Below are positions 17,533-25,431 of a DNA stretch of 64,000 bases, one piece after another (within the stretch, counting starts at the first letter, position 1; every line of letters begins with the position of its first letter). The notes beneath the pieces are model-generated. The model made no database searches. It had not been told where the DNA came from and was given only the letters and a program-made list of their open reading frames with translations. This DNA comes from Halobacillus naozhouensis. Its GTDB lineage: Bacteria > Bacillota > Bacilli > Bacillales > Halobacillaceae. The DNA is taken from assembly GCF_029714185.1 (NCBI RefSeq), contig NZ_CP121671.1, positions 1,240,001-1,304,000 on the forward strand. Direction: 5' to 3'. A program made the position numbers and the translations under genes.

Positions 17533-17817
17533 GTGCCAAAAACTATACCAGGAAGGTTATCAGCATTAATGATCGTTGTGTTTATCATTCAATTTGTAGC
17601 TTTTTTATTTACTCTTACAATGAACGGGTTCGGAGCAATTGTGGGATTCATTCAAGTTACACCTTTCACGTCTTTATTAGGTCTTATGTTTGGGGTTATA
17701 GGGGCTCAGAAAGAGAAGGGGAAGGCTAAAACTATCCCTGTGATCAGCTTGTCGGTTGGAGTTCTTTATGTAATCTTCTGGTTGTACTTTTTGTATGGGT
17801 GGTCATTTGGAAGATGA
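17533..17817 (+). CDS. Small membrane protein, unknown (94 aa)
   Basis: Three hydrophobic segments (about 10-31, 40-60 and 71-90) with a short Lys-rich loop (QKEKGKAK). GTG start directly behind GGGGAGGGG. The overlapping frame from 17460 is rejected because its product is not hydrophobic in a membrane pattern and lacks a ribosome site. I do not recognise the family; small membrane proteins of this form are common in Bacillaceae. Confidence 0.7.
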   Translation: MPKTIPGRLSALMIVVFIIQFVAFLFTLTMNGFGAIVGFIQVTPFTSLLGLMFGVIGAQKEKGKAKTIPVISLSVGVLYVIFWLYFLYGWSFGR

Positions 17818-17839
17818 TATTTACTATTTCTATGACTTG

Positions 17840-17874
17840 AAAAACCCGAATTCAGTAACTTAATTCGGGTTTTT
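17840..17874 (+). terminator. Bidirectional intrinsic terminator
   Basis: AAAAACCCGAATT pairs with AATTCGGGTTTTT; separates the small membrane protein gene from the convergent sinI-like gene. Confidence 0.9.
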
Positions 17875-17885
17875 CGACGAAATAA

Positions 17886-18050
17886 TCAACTTAACTCGTT
17901 GACGGGTTTCTCAGCCTTTTTATCCTTTTGATGAGAAGTGATAAACTGTTCAATCTCTTTCTTTGAAAATCCAAGTGCTTTGGCTACCCTCAACAATTGT
18001 ACCCACTCTTGATCCAGCGGCCCCGACCGTTCTTTTTTCAAAGATTCCAT
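17886..18050 (-). CDS. SinI-family antirepressor (54 aa)
   Basis: Too short for most gene callers. MESLKKERSGPLDQEWVQLL, then RVAKALGFSKKEIEQFITSH. The segment LDQEWVQLLRVAKALGFS aligns with SinI of B. subtilis (LDQEWVELMVEAKEANIS), the antirepressor that binds SinR through a helix hook and releases biofilm genes. The Lys-rich tail is hydrophilic. AGGGGAT lies upstream of the ATG. There is no sinR in the neighbourhood; a TetR gene lies immediately upstream on the same strand (25-nt gap), so the two may be cotranscribed. Confidence 0.75.
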   Translation of the reverse strand: MESLKKERSGPLDQEWVQLLRVAKALGFSKKEIEQFITSHQKDKKAEKPVNELS

Positions 18051-18074
18051 CTGTTTACATATCCCCTAATTTCC

Positions 18075-18677
18075 TTATTTTGTTTCCCTCGGTACCATCC
18101 CATATAGAAAAAAGTCGACGATTTCCTTGGCTAAACCAGCAGATGTCGCTTCATTGGAGAATAGTTTCGTGATGGTGAGTCTCTCAATCGCACCTACTAA
18201 CACCTGGGCAATTAACTCCATGTTCAAGTGGCTGGAAAAATAATTGTTCTGTTGCTCGGAAATCAAATTTTCATGAATCTGGTCCGCCATCGCTTGCTTG
18301 ATATTTGTGGCTTCTTCCGATTCATAGAAACCGATTTTCGTCAAATGCGGGTAATCCGTGAAAAATTGAAAAATTGAAGAAAGACTCGTGGTGATTCGCT
18401 CTGGAAGAGAATTCGTATCCAGTGCTGGTTCTAACCGACTCGCTGAGGTGAGCTGCTTTAATTTTTCCTGAAAAGATTGGACCAGCTCACTATAAATATG
18501 CTCTTTGCTTGTGAAATATAAGTAGAAAGTGGGCTGACTGAATCCGGCTCGTTTTACAATTGTGCTGATTGTAGTCTTATAATAGCCTTTCTCAGCGAAT
18601 TCTTCTGCAGCAATGGATAATAAACATTCTTTGCTTTCCACACCGACCGATCCTTTTTTTCTTCCTCGCGGCCCCAT
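18075..18677 (-). CDS. TetR-family transcriptional regulator
   Basis: 200 aa. The N-terminal TetR helix-turn-helix reads CLLSIAAEEFAEKGYYKTTI, then STIVKRAGFSQPTFYLYFTS, with the typical KE after it. The C-terminal ligand domain resembles QacR/YxaF-type regulators but gives no ligand. It starts with MGPRGRKKG behind GGAG; the longest frame adds 12 residues without a ribosome site. A good promoter and a 16-bp palindrome lie directly upstream, so autoregulation is likely. No efflux gene is adjacent. Confidence 0.9.
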   Translation of the reverse strand: MGPRGRKKGSVGVESKECLLSIAAEEFAEKGYYKTTISTIVKRAGFSQPTFYLYFTSKEHIYSELVQSFQEKLKQLTSASRLEPALDTNSLPERITTSLSSIFQFFTDYPHLTKIGFYESEEATNIKQAMADQIHENLISEQQNNYFSSHLNMELIAQVLVGAIERLTITKLFSNEATSAGLAKEIVDFFLYGMVPRETK

Positions 18678-18695
18678 GATACCTGCTCCATTCCA

Positions 18696-18711
18696 GAATA
18701 TTCGAATATTC
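18696..18711. promoter_or_regulatory. Palindromic operator candidate of the TetR gene
   Basis: GAATATTCGAATATTC is a perfect 16-bp palindrome between the -10 element and the TetR start codon, a usual place for a TetR autorepressor site. Confidence 0.45.
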
Positions 18712-18731
18712 AAATTATATTACTTAAAAGT

Positions 18732-18760
18732 ATTATAATGTAAGATTAAGAAGAACACAA
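18732..18760 (-). promoter_or_regulatory. Sigma-A promoter of the TetR gene
   Basis: Read on the minus strand: TTGTGT, 17-nt spacer, TATAAT. Confidence 0.6.
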
Positions 18761-18781
18761 CTATTATTTGGAAAAAACAAA

Positions 18782-19225
18782 AAATTAATAAGTCTTTTAA
18801 CATCCAGTGTTGACATTAGTCCACTAGGCTTTAAGTTAAGAAGAGGGGAGAAACAATCTATTCGATATGCTTTGGATTATCGTAAGGATCCAGATGGTGA
18901 ATACTTTTCCTATTTTGAGGAAGCGGGATGGACTCATGTTTGCACATCCGTAAATTATATTCATGTATTTAGCACACCGGGAGGAACGAGTCCTATTTAT
19001 TCCGATCCAGTGACCACAATTGAAAAATACGAAATAGAAAAGGAAAATGTAAGGGTAGTCGCTTTACCGGCATTGCTTATTACATTCATGTTCTTCCCTC
19101 TAAAGGTAGTAAGTAATTATGGCTGAATGCACGGTATTGCAGGGAGTGCCTGTATGGTCTTGGGTCTCATCTCCATTGGTTTGTCTTATATTTTCGGGGA
19201 TGCCCTATATCGCTTATCGCTTTAA
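18782..19225 (+). pseudogene. Decayed DUF2812-family membrane protein gene
   Basis: A frame without start codon encodes a DUF2812-like core: SIRYALDYRKDPDGEYFSYF, then EEAGWTHVCTSVNYIHVFST and a following membrane segment (VVALPALLITFMFF). It stops at TGA (19124-19126) but continues in the same frame for another 32 codons with a second membrane segment (VLGLISIGLSYIFGDALYRL) to TAA. The N-terminal part expected for the family is missing. DUF2812 proteins usually accompany PadR regulators; none is adjacent here. Best read as a remnant with N-terminal loss and a nonsense mutation. Confidence 0.65.
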
Positions 19226-19308
19226 TATAAAAAAACTTATTTGTAATATCATCTATGATGGGCACAATGGTTATAGTCGAAGTAATCGTATAATGAGGAG
19301 GTCCAACG

Positions 19309-19974
19309 ATGAAGGTTAGAATTGAATGTACCTATAAAACAGCAAAAGGAACAAACGCTGCATTTCGTTCAGAGGAGATGAACGCGAGTAAGGGAATAGT
19401 AATTGCTGAAGATCTGGAACGCACGGAACGTGGCAAGAATTTGCTCTTTATCGACAGCTATGAAAACACCTGGAATTTGAAAGAATTAAAAGAATTTATG
19501 AAGGAAGTCGAGACAGAACCACACAATATTACGATTTATTTTGATGGTGGTTTTAATCTCGAAACAAGAAGGTCGGGTCTCGGCTGTGCGATTTATTATG
19601 AACAAAATGGAAAATCACTTCGGCTTCGAAGAAATGCTTTAGTACAAGAACTTAATACGAATAATGAGGCGGAATATGCCGCCCTCCATCTCGGGATACG
19701 GGAATTAGACCACCTGCATGTCCATGATCTACCAGTTAGGTTAGTCGGAGATTCTCAGGTGGTCATTAATCAATTAAATGGAGAATGGCCGTGTTTGGAA
19801 GAAGAACTGTCCAAGTGGGCTGATCGAATTGAAGGGAAGCTCAGTCAGATGGGTCTCCAGCCAGAGTATGAATTGATCTCCAGAAAGAAAAACCGGGAAG
19901 CGGATAAATTAGCTTCACAAGCTTTAAAGGAAATTGAAATAACGAGTACCATAGAGACCGACACGATGTCCTAG
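19309..19974 (+). CDS. RNase H-like protein (reverse transcriptase-like family)
   Basis: 221 aa. The C-terminal two thirds form an RNase HI fold with all four acidic residues: Asp79 (YFDGG), Glu120 (NNEAEY), Asp148 (GDSQVV) and Asp199 (READKLA). The first 70 residues are a separate N-terminal extension of unknown role. Bacillus YpeP-type proteins are similar. Expected activity is cleavage of RNA in RNA-DNA hybrids, though many of these Firmicute paralogs have not been tested. AGGAGG lies upstream of the ATG. The phosphatase gene follows after 38 nt. Confidence 0.88.
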   Translation: MKVRIECTYKTAKGTNAAFRSEEMNASKGIVIAEDLERTERGKNLLFIDSYENTWNLKELKEFMKEVETEPHNITIYFDGGFNLETRRSGLGCAIYYEQNGKSLRLRRNALVQELNTNNEAEYAALHLGIRELDHLHVHDLPVRLVGDSQVVINQLNGEWPCLEEELSKWADRIEGKLSQMGLQPEYELISRKKNREADKLASQALKEIEITSTIETDTMS

Positions 19975-20012
19975 AAGGCTGGGGGCTTGTTTTAGCAAAT
20001 GGGGAGCTTAAA

Positions 20013-20582
20013 ATGGAAATTTCATTAGTAAGGCACGGCAAATCTAAGCATACAGAAAATATCAGCATAACCTTCACGGAGTATAATCAATGGGTTGAAA
20101 AATACGATGATAGCGGGGTGGTCGAAGAGGAGTTCTATCCTTCCATTTCCATTGAAAAAATGAGAAAAGCGGATGTAGTCGTAACAAGTGATCTGCTAAG
20201 GTCGATCGAATCTGCTAAACTCTTACAACCTGGAATCCAGGCTATTTCGGATCCTCTGTTTTCGGAAGTTGCTTTGCCAACTCTCCCAGCAAACTTTCCA
20301 GGTTTAAAACTTCCACCTGGCATTTGGACAGCCCTGTTAAGGTGTTTATGGTTCGGCGGTTATTCCAAACAATGTGAGCCATTGCGCTTTGTGAAGCTGA
20401 AGGCTGGAAGGGCGGCCCATAAATTAATACAGTACTCAGAAGATAACAAATCGGTCGTGTTAGTAGGGCATGGGCTTTTCAATCTGTTCATTGCAAGGGA
20501 ATTACGGAGAAATGGGTGGAAAAGTCAGTCAAAGCAGAGCACAAAACATTGGGATTGCCTTACATTTTCCTTGGATAACTAG
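20013..20582 (+). CDS. Histidine phosphatase superfamily protein
   Basis: 189 aa. The phospho-accepting RHG motif is present (LVRHGKS, His8), a second catalytic His lies in VLVGHG near the C-terminus, and the conserved VTSDLLRSIESAKLL region lies between. Broad-specificity phosphoglycerate mutase-like fold. The middle part (KLPPGIWTALLRCLWFGGYS) is unusual and hydrophobic, as in a subgroup of Bacillaceae proteins of unknown substrate. GGGGAG lies upstream of the ATG; probably cotranscribed with the RNase H-like gene. Confidence 0.85.
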   Translation: MEISLVRHGKSKHTENISITFTEYNQWVEKYDDSGVVEEEFYPSISIEKMRKADVVVTSDLLRSIESAKLLQPGIQAISDPLFSEVALPTLPANFPGLKLPPGIWTALLRCLWFGGYSKQCEPLRFVKLKAGRAAHKLIQYSEDNKSVVLVGHGLFNLFIARELRRNGWKSQSKQSTKHWDCLTFSLDN

Positions 20583-20664
20583 TGTAGTGAACAATACTTA
20601 CTTAGAAACAGAAAACGCAGGAGCGGAACGAGAAAAGAATCTGTAGTAAAAGGGGAGGATGAAA

Positions 20665-21108
20665 ATGGGGAAATCACTGCTCATGAGAACAGAAGCTTCC
20701 TATTCATTGAACTTCATGATTTACCTTCAAAATATTTATTTGAATCAATACATAAGCAGAAAAGAAGACTATAAATTCCCTTATACTGCCCCTGAAACCA
20801 TAGCCTTTAAAAAGGAATATGGATTAGCGTACAAGGAACTTTGGGATGTAATCGTATCAGAATTATCTAAAAGACCTGAGAATGATATGGAAATGTTCCA
20901 TGAAAAGAAAGATGTGTTTTATCGTAAGCTATTTATAAAAAGTAAAGAGGGTTTGAAGCAATACCATGAATTTTATATAGCGTTTAAAACGTGGTGGGGG
21001 AGTCTGGCAGGGAGTTTTTCGATAGATCGATCCATCGATGATCCAGGGCGAAAGGTATACGTTGAGTTTGCTAATCTGTGTTTTCTCTGTTTTACCCTTA
21101 AAGAATGA
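20665..21108 (+). CDS. Hypothetical protein, unknown (147 aa)
   Basis: Rich in aromatic residues and Lys, no membrane segment, no known motif. GGGGAGG lies 6 nt before the chosen ATG; another ATG two codons upstream is too close to the ribosome site. Predicted helical. The gene is convergent with the Tyr-rich protein gene at 21.1-21.5 kb with only 11 nt between stops and no obvious terminator. Confidence 0.65.
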   Translation: MGKSLLMRTEASYSLNFMIYLQNIYLNQYISRKEDYKFPYTAPETIAFKKEYGLAYKELWDVIVSELSKRPENDMEMFHEKKDVFYRKLFIKSKEGLKQYHEFYIAFKTWWGSLAGSFSIDRSIDDPGRKVYVEFANLCFLCFTLKE

Positions 21109-21119
21109 GAATAAACAAC

Positions 21120-21491
21120 TTAACGCCAGCGTAAGGCAATATATAGTCGGCAACAATCCATATTAGCTACTTCTGACCTAAATTCTAATCGTAAACCGTC
21201 TGGATTGTATTGAATATCTACATCTGACGTAACTCCTATTGAATGAATTAAGCGTTGAACCTCCTCGAGATCTGAAGCCTGTGCAGCGTACATTAATTCA
21301 GCATCAAATTCTTTTGAATCGGATAATTTATTTAGAACCATGCTGGCATCCTTCATGAGTTTTTTAGATTCATTCGCTGACTGATACAACAGATTAGGAT
21401 CGACATTCGGTAATTGTCGAATTGGCCAGCCACCGGGATGAGGATAACAGGGATAATAGTACGTAGGGTGATGTAAATAATACATGAACAT
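21120..21491 (-). CDS. Tyr/His/Pro-rich protein, possibly spore-associated
   Basis: 123 aa. The N-terminus is unusually rich in Tyr, His and Pro (MFMYYLHHPTYYYPCYPHPG), a composition seen in spore coat and surface proteins of Bacillaceae. A helical middle (NLLYQSANESKKLMKDASMV) and a conserved-looking end (CRLYIALRWR) follow. GAGGAGG lies 5 nt before the chosen ATG. CATATAGT, the same octamer as the spoVR -10 element, lies upstream, but without a convincing -35. I cannot name the family, so the spore link is inference. Confidence 0.7.
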   Translation of the reverse strand: MFMYYLHHPTYYYPCYPHPGGWPIRQLPNVDPNLLYQSANESKKLMKDASMVLNKLSDSKEFDAELMYAAQASDLEEVQRLIHSIGVTSDVDIQYNPDGLRLEFRSEVANMDCCRLYIALRWR

Positions 21492-21727
21492 GCGTCCTCC
21501 TCGTAAAATACAGTACATTAAACTATATGCACAATAGCATATTATGGGAGTGAAAACTTTCCCTCACTCTCCTTACGGTGCCAACCGTGTGCGTCAGCTC
21601 TTTATTTACCTGATCCATTACACGGTTCATCATGATTGGGTACTTGTGTAGTTCGTCACATGAATGATTTAGAAGGAGCAGCATATGCGTATAGAAAGGC
21701 CAGGTCAAAATCATGAAGGAGGACTTG

Positions 21728-22159
21728 ATGGAAGGAGTTATTTACGTTTTTATCGTTTTCCTGCTTATATCCCTGTTGAGTGATAAGTATGTGAATGGGT
21801 GGCTTAAGCTAACCCTCTTCGTGTACTATGGTGTGATCATTTTTTACTTCTCCAGAGGGTATAATAAGATTATGAGCAGCCGAATCGAGTATGCCTCGAA
21901 GAACGAATATGATTTTAGGGATAAAGCCGATGTAGAGGCATTATTTACCTTTTGGCAAACACGCTCAGATTTCGTTGATGGTTTTCTCGCGTTTTATTTT
22001 CTTCCGCTGCTAGCCTTTCTTGTGTATTCCTACTATAAACGCATTACCCAAAGAGATGATGGCAAACAAACGTTTTTAACCTATTTTAGTATGATTCCTG
22101 TTACCGTGGTTTATCTTTTGCTGCTCTTATTTTTTGAAATGCTGGGCTACCATCCTTAA
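21728..22159 (+). CDS. Membrane protein, unknown (143 aa)
   Basis: Four hydrophobic segments (about 2-17, 26-43, 85-101 and 116-138) with a charged extracytosolic or cytosolic loop between the second and third. The ATG is preceded by GGAGGACTTG; a longer frame begins 15 nt upstream inside that ribosome site. Not recognised. It is followed by a weak hairpin (AGGG/CCCT) with a T run near 22200. Confidence 0.7.
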   Translation: MEGVIYVFIVFLLISLLSDKYVNGWLKLTLFVYYGVIIFYFSRGYNKIMSSRIEYASKNEYDFRDKADVEALFTFWQTRSDFVDGFLAFYFLPLLAFLVYSYYKRITQRDDGKQTFLTYFSMIPVTVVYLLLLLFFEMLGYHP

Positions 22160-22249
22160 TAATGAGGGTTTTGAGGAGGGATAGTCATTAGGGTGATAGC
22201 CCTTTTTTGTTAATAAGGGTTGCTTAAAATACTGTAATTCATTAAACTA

Positions 22250-22276
22250 CAACTATATTGCATAGCAACATAGTTT
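22250..22276. promoter_or_regulatory. Operator 1 of the padR gene
   Basis: CAACTATATTG-CATAG-CAACATAGTTT, an interrupted palindrome with 11-nt arms. It recurs almost unchanged 38 bp downstream. Confidence 0.6.
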
Positions 22277-22287
22277 ATTTTTTTGTT

Positions 22288-22314
22288 CAACTATATTGTA
22301 TAACAACATAGTTG
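22288..22314. promoter_or_regulatory. Operator 2 of the padR gene
   Basis: CAACTATATTG-TATAA-CAACATAGTTG; arms complementary at 10 of 11 positions. Immediately upstream of the padR ribosome site. PadR proteins bind such A+T-rich palindromes and repress their own operon. Confidence 0.65.
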
Positions 22315-22337
22315 AGTGATCGTAAGGAGAGAGTGGC

Positions 22338-22670
22338 TTGTCTTCTAGTCAGATTTTAAAGGGTATCCTCGAGGGTTGTCTGTTATCGATTATAAGTAAA
22401 GGGGAAATCTATGGTTATGAAATGAGTGAAAAGTTGAATGACTATGGATTCTCGATGGTTAAAGAGGGAAGCATTTATCCCCTTCTGCTTCGGATGAAAA
22501 AGGAAGGACTGGTGATGACTTCACAGAAGAAGCTTCCTTCAGGAGGTCCAAAGCGAAAATATTATAAGCTGACGGACAAAGGGGCAGAGGAACTGAATGA
22601 GTTTGTTGAGAGGTGGGAGCTTATTTCATCAAGCGTTGACCGTTTATTAAGGGAGGAGGATCAGGCATGA
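22338..22670 (+). CDS. PadR-family transcriptional regulator
   Basis: 110 aa winged-helix protein of the short PadR class. The family core is clear: GCLLSIISKGEIYGYEMSEK, then EGSIYPLLLRMKKEGLV, GPKRKYYKLTDKG. It starts at TTG behind AAGGAGA. Two near-identical palindromes upstream are its probable operators. The stop overlaps the start of the next gene (ATGA), an arrangement typical of PadR plus HAAS-domain membrane protein pairs, in which PadR represses the pair in response to an unknown, often cell-envelope, signal. Confidence 0.93.
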   Translation: MSSSQILKGILEGCLLSIISKGEIYGYEMSEKLNDYGFSMVKEGSIYPLLLRMKKEGLVMTSQKKLPSGGPKRKYYKLTDKGAEELNEFVERWELISSSVDRLLREEDQA

Positions 22671-23437
22671 TATTATCGAATCAGAGTCGTGAATTTCTGG
22701 AAAACTTAAGGCTGTATTTAGTCTCCAGTGGAAAGAAGGAAGAGGACATTGAAGATATTGTGAGTGAATTAGGCGATCATTTGTCAGAGGCTGAAAAACA
22801 AGGCAAAAGTGTACATGATATTGTTGGACAGTCACCGAGAGAATATATGGAACAGCTGGGCGGAGAGATGCGCGTTGATAGCAAATCAATTGTTAAATAT
22901 GGAACCTTTTTTTTGATGGGTGCGCTTGCTTATATTCTTCTTGGGGATGTCATTAGGGGAGGAATTGAGTTATCTGTCATGCAGCTAGTTGGTTATCCGG
23001 TTATTTTCTTTTTGTATATCGGACTGATTGCAGGGGTGTTTAGACATATTGCCAGTTCTCAACCGAGTAAAAGAAAGCAGTGGACCTTATTGGGAATTCT
23101 CGGTGTGGTGCCCATTTCTTTATTTTTAGGCTTAATCATTTTAAATGAAAAGTATGAGACACCAGCTATTCAGTTTAGCGATTCTGCCAACCTGTTGACG
23201 GCTATTAGTTCGGTGGTAATATTTATTGGAATGTCGGTTTGGAGCAAGACATGGGTTTCCATCCTTGTACCGCTTTTCATCTTTGGTCCTGAACTTTTGC
23301 TGAATATAACAGATTTTCAAGAGAGTACGAAGATAACTCTGTCCAGTTTACTAATGTTTGCAGGATTAGGCAGCTACTTTTTCTATGTTTATAAGAAGGA
23401 AAGTCGCCTCAGGAAAAGGACCAACACGTTCGCTTAG
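22667..23437 (+). CDS. HAAS-domain membrane protein (DUF1700-like)
   Basis: 256 aa. Residues 1-75 form the cytosolic HAAS domain (FLENLRLYLVSSGKKEEDIE, then DIVSELGDHLSEAEKQG and SPREYMEQL), followed by six membrane segments between about 78 and 245 and a basic tail. HAAS domains are found next to PadR regulators and are thought to transmit envelope signals. The start overlaps the padR stop by 4 nt. The function of the membrane part is unknown. No terminator was found before the convergent gene at 23.5 kb. Confidence 0.85.
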   Translation: MILSNQSREFLENLRLYLVSSGKKEEDIEDIVSELGDHLSEAEKQGKSVHDIVGQSPREYMEQLGGEMRVDSKSIVKYGTFFLMGALAYILLGDVIRGGIELSVMQLVGYPVIFFLYIGLIAGVFRHIASSQPSKRKQWTLLGILGVVPISLFLGLIILNEKYETPAIQFSDSANLLTAISSVVIFIGMSVWSKTWVSILVPLFIFGPELLLNITDFQESTKITLSSLLMFAGLGSYFFYVYKKESRLRKRTNTFA

Positions 23438-23489
23438 AAATTCTGGAGGCTGATAGGGATCCATCCTTTCCGAAAGACAACTTCAGACA

Positions 23490-24593
23490 TTAGTTCCTCT
23501 TATGAAAAAAGGCTTTAGTGGAAGCGGCACTCTCCAGCTCCTCTATGGCCTTGCAGTAGGTCCCTTGTATATCCCCTTTCAACATTTTCACAGGCTTTTT
23601 CACAAAATGAAGCATTTTCTTATTTTTGAACCAGTCATCAGGAACGGCCTTCTCGTGGTCGAAATCTTTCCACACTCTGGTTAGCTGAGGGCTATAGATC
23701 TTTGGTGAAATCGGATGTAACGAACAAGGATTACTCGTTAGTTCATGCTTCTCATCAGGTGCTGTTTCTTTTATATGATTAAATAGATGTGGCCAAAAGT
23801 CGTGGCGTGACCCTGTATGTGGATAGTCTTTTGCCCAGTCGACGGTATGCTTCAGACGGCTTTGTACCGAAAATAATAAATCGTATAACCCTTTGCCGAG
23901 GTTGATGCGTTCATTCACGGACGAGAAATGGTGAACGGCACCGCCTACTAATTTGGTTTTCTTTTGAAAGGGAGTCATGTAAGGGAGCAAGATATGGTTG
24001 AATTCGAAGATATCCTGCAGCTTAAACAGGATCGTATCCAGCACAGTATCCTTATAATGTTTATGCTGGACGACGCGTTCTTCAATGTATTGCTGTTCAT
24101 TAATGATCAGCGCAATGGTCAGTGCTTCCTTCGTAGACTTTTCCCAAAATTGGCTCCAGAACGGCTCCATGAATTTTGAAATCTCCAGGAAAGACAGCAG
24201 ATGAAAGAGAGGAGTGCCGCGTTTTTTGCTTTCTTCATACAACAATAACTGCGGATACGCATCTTGAAAAATCAGCCAGTTGCCTCGTTCCAGAAATGCA
24301 AAAAAATCGTCCTGTTCTTTCCTTGACAGCAGAAAGGGTAAATATTCCCCTTTAAGGTCTGTCATGTTCCAGCCGGCGTTGCGTGAAACCAGATGAGCTA
24401 ACAGCGCCCAATGAATTTCGGGATGCTTTTGATAAAAATCGAAGTAGGCTTGAGTACGGGTAACATTGTTGCGATTGTGTTTACGAGTAGTGGAGCGTAT
24501 CGTTTGGATCAAATCTTCTTGATCATTTGTGAGTTCATGGTGTTTGATAGACCTGGGCTCTTTGATGATTTTTTTCAATTGCTTTGTTACCAT
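23490..24593 (-). CDS. yppC: DUF2515 family protein, YppC-like
   Basis: 367 aa, soluble, aromatic and basic. The order NNVTRTQAYFDFYQKHPEIH, then WALLAHLVSRNAGWNMTDLK and ISPKIYSPQLTRVWKDFDHE is that of the DUF2515/YppC family, of unknown function. The ATG used here has only a weak AGAAGAAG in front. A strong AGGAGGAG lies further upstream and is correctly spaced for an in-frame ATC codon at 24629-24627 (minus strand), so translation may start 12 codons earlier at a non-canonical codon. Confidence 0.8.
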   Translation of the reverse strand: MVTKQLKKIIKEPRSIKHHELTNDQEDLIQTIRSTTRKHNRNNVTRTQAYFDFYQKHPEIHWALLAHLVSRNAGWNMTDLKGEYLPFLLSRKEQDDFFAFLERGNWLIFQDAYPQLLLYEESKKRGTPLFHLLSFLEISKFMEPFWSQFWEKSTKEALTIALIINEQQYIEERVVQHKHYKDTVLDTILFKLQDIFEFNHILLPYMTPFQKKTKLVGGAVHHFSSVNERINLGKGLYDLLFSVQSRLKHTVDWAKDYPHTGSRHDFWPHLFNHIKETAPDEKHELTSNPCSLHPISPKIYSPQLTRVWKDFDHEKAVPDDWFKNKKMLHFVKKPVKMLKGDIQGTYCKAIEELESAASTKAFFHKRN

Positions 24594-24777
24594 CTTCTTC
24601 TGTTTTCGTGTCCGATTAAAGATGGTGATCTCCTCCTCTCCTAGGTGTTTTATAGATGACTTTATTACGTGAGGTCACCTGATGTATCTTTTGGAAAATA
24701 ATTGTAATGCATAGTATTCACGTCTTCATTTGCGCTTATACAGAACTGGAAGTGAGAGAGTCGTTTGTCACGAGAGA

Positions 24778-24812
24778 ATAAAAAAGGTGTATAGAGTCTT
24801 ATACATACCTTC
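24778..24812 (-). terminator. Intrinsic terminator of ykuD
   Basis: On the minus strand AAGGT-GTATA pairs with TATAC-ACCTT (two-base bulge) and runs into TTTTTT. Confidence 0.7.
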
Positions 24813-24817
24813 CTGGA

Positions 24818-25312
24818 CTATGGATGTATAAAAACAGGCGTGCCAATCGGGATGATACTGGCTAATTCTTCCACGTCACTATTGTACATGCGGATACATC
24901 CTAGTGATACAGCCTTGCCAATCGAGCTCGGATCATTTGTTCCATGAATTCCATAGTGCTGTTTGGATAAGCTCATCCACATGGTGCCGAATGGTCCGCC
25001 GGGATTGGGAGCTTTGTTAATGATGATATAATTTCCAGTCGGGGTCCCATGTAACATTCTGCCTACTGCAATGGGATACTGTTTTTGCAATACACCGTTT
25101 CTGAATAACTGCAGCTGCCGATTCGTGAGCGACACATCAATTTGATAAGGAATTGTTTCGATCGGTGGAAATCCTGGTATCACAATAGATTGCCCAGGAT
25201 AAATGAGGTTAGGGTTAATGGAAGGGTTGGCGTTTATAATTATCGCGAGCGGTGTTCGATAGTCCCTTGAGATCTGAGTGAGTGTTTCACCTGGTTTGAC
25301 TGTGTGAATCAA
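24818..25312 (-). CDS. ykuD: L,D-transpeptidase with LysM domain (YkuD)
   Basis: 164 aa, exactly the length of B. subtilis YkuD. An N-terminal LysM domain (residues 2-47, HTVKPGETLTQISRDYRTPL) binds peptidoglycan. The catalytic domain has His123 in GIHGTN and the SxGCIRM motif with nucleophile Cys139 and Arg141. YkuD forms 3-3 cross-links in the spore or cell wall. The chosen start is TTG, six nt after GGAGGTG; the ATG of the longest frame overlaps that ribosome site. There is no signal peptide, as in B. subtilis YkuD. Confidence 0.92.
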   Translation of the reverse strand: MIHTVKPGETLTQISRDYRTPLAIIINANPSINPNLIYPGQSIVIPGFPPIETIPYQIDVSLTNRQLQLFRNGVLQKQYPIAVGRMLHGTPTGNYIIINKAPNPGGPFGTMWMSLSKQHYGIHGTNDPSSIGKAVSLGCIRMYNSDVEELASIIPIGTPVFIHP

Positions 25313-25431
25313 TAGTAACACCTCCATAGAATGATACGGATAATGTAGATTATGAGAAGGGTGTCAGGACGGTTAATGATTTATATCGAGGACAATTAGA
25401 TGGGTATGGTATGAAAGGCAAAGGTAATTAG

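Noticed and set aside
21523..21714. 63-codon minus-strand frame upstream of the Tyr-rich gene
   Set aside because: No ribosome site and no recognisable pattern; its 5' end overlaps the better supported gene on the plus strand.
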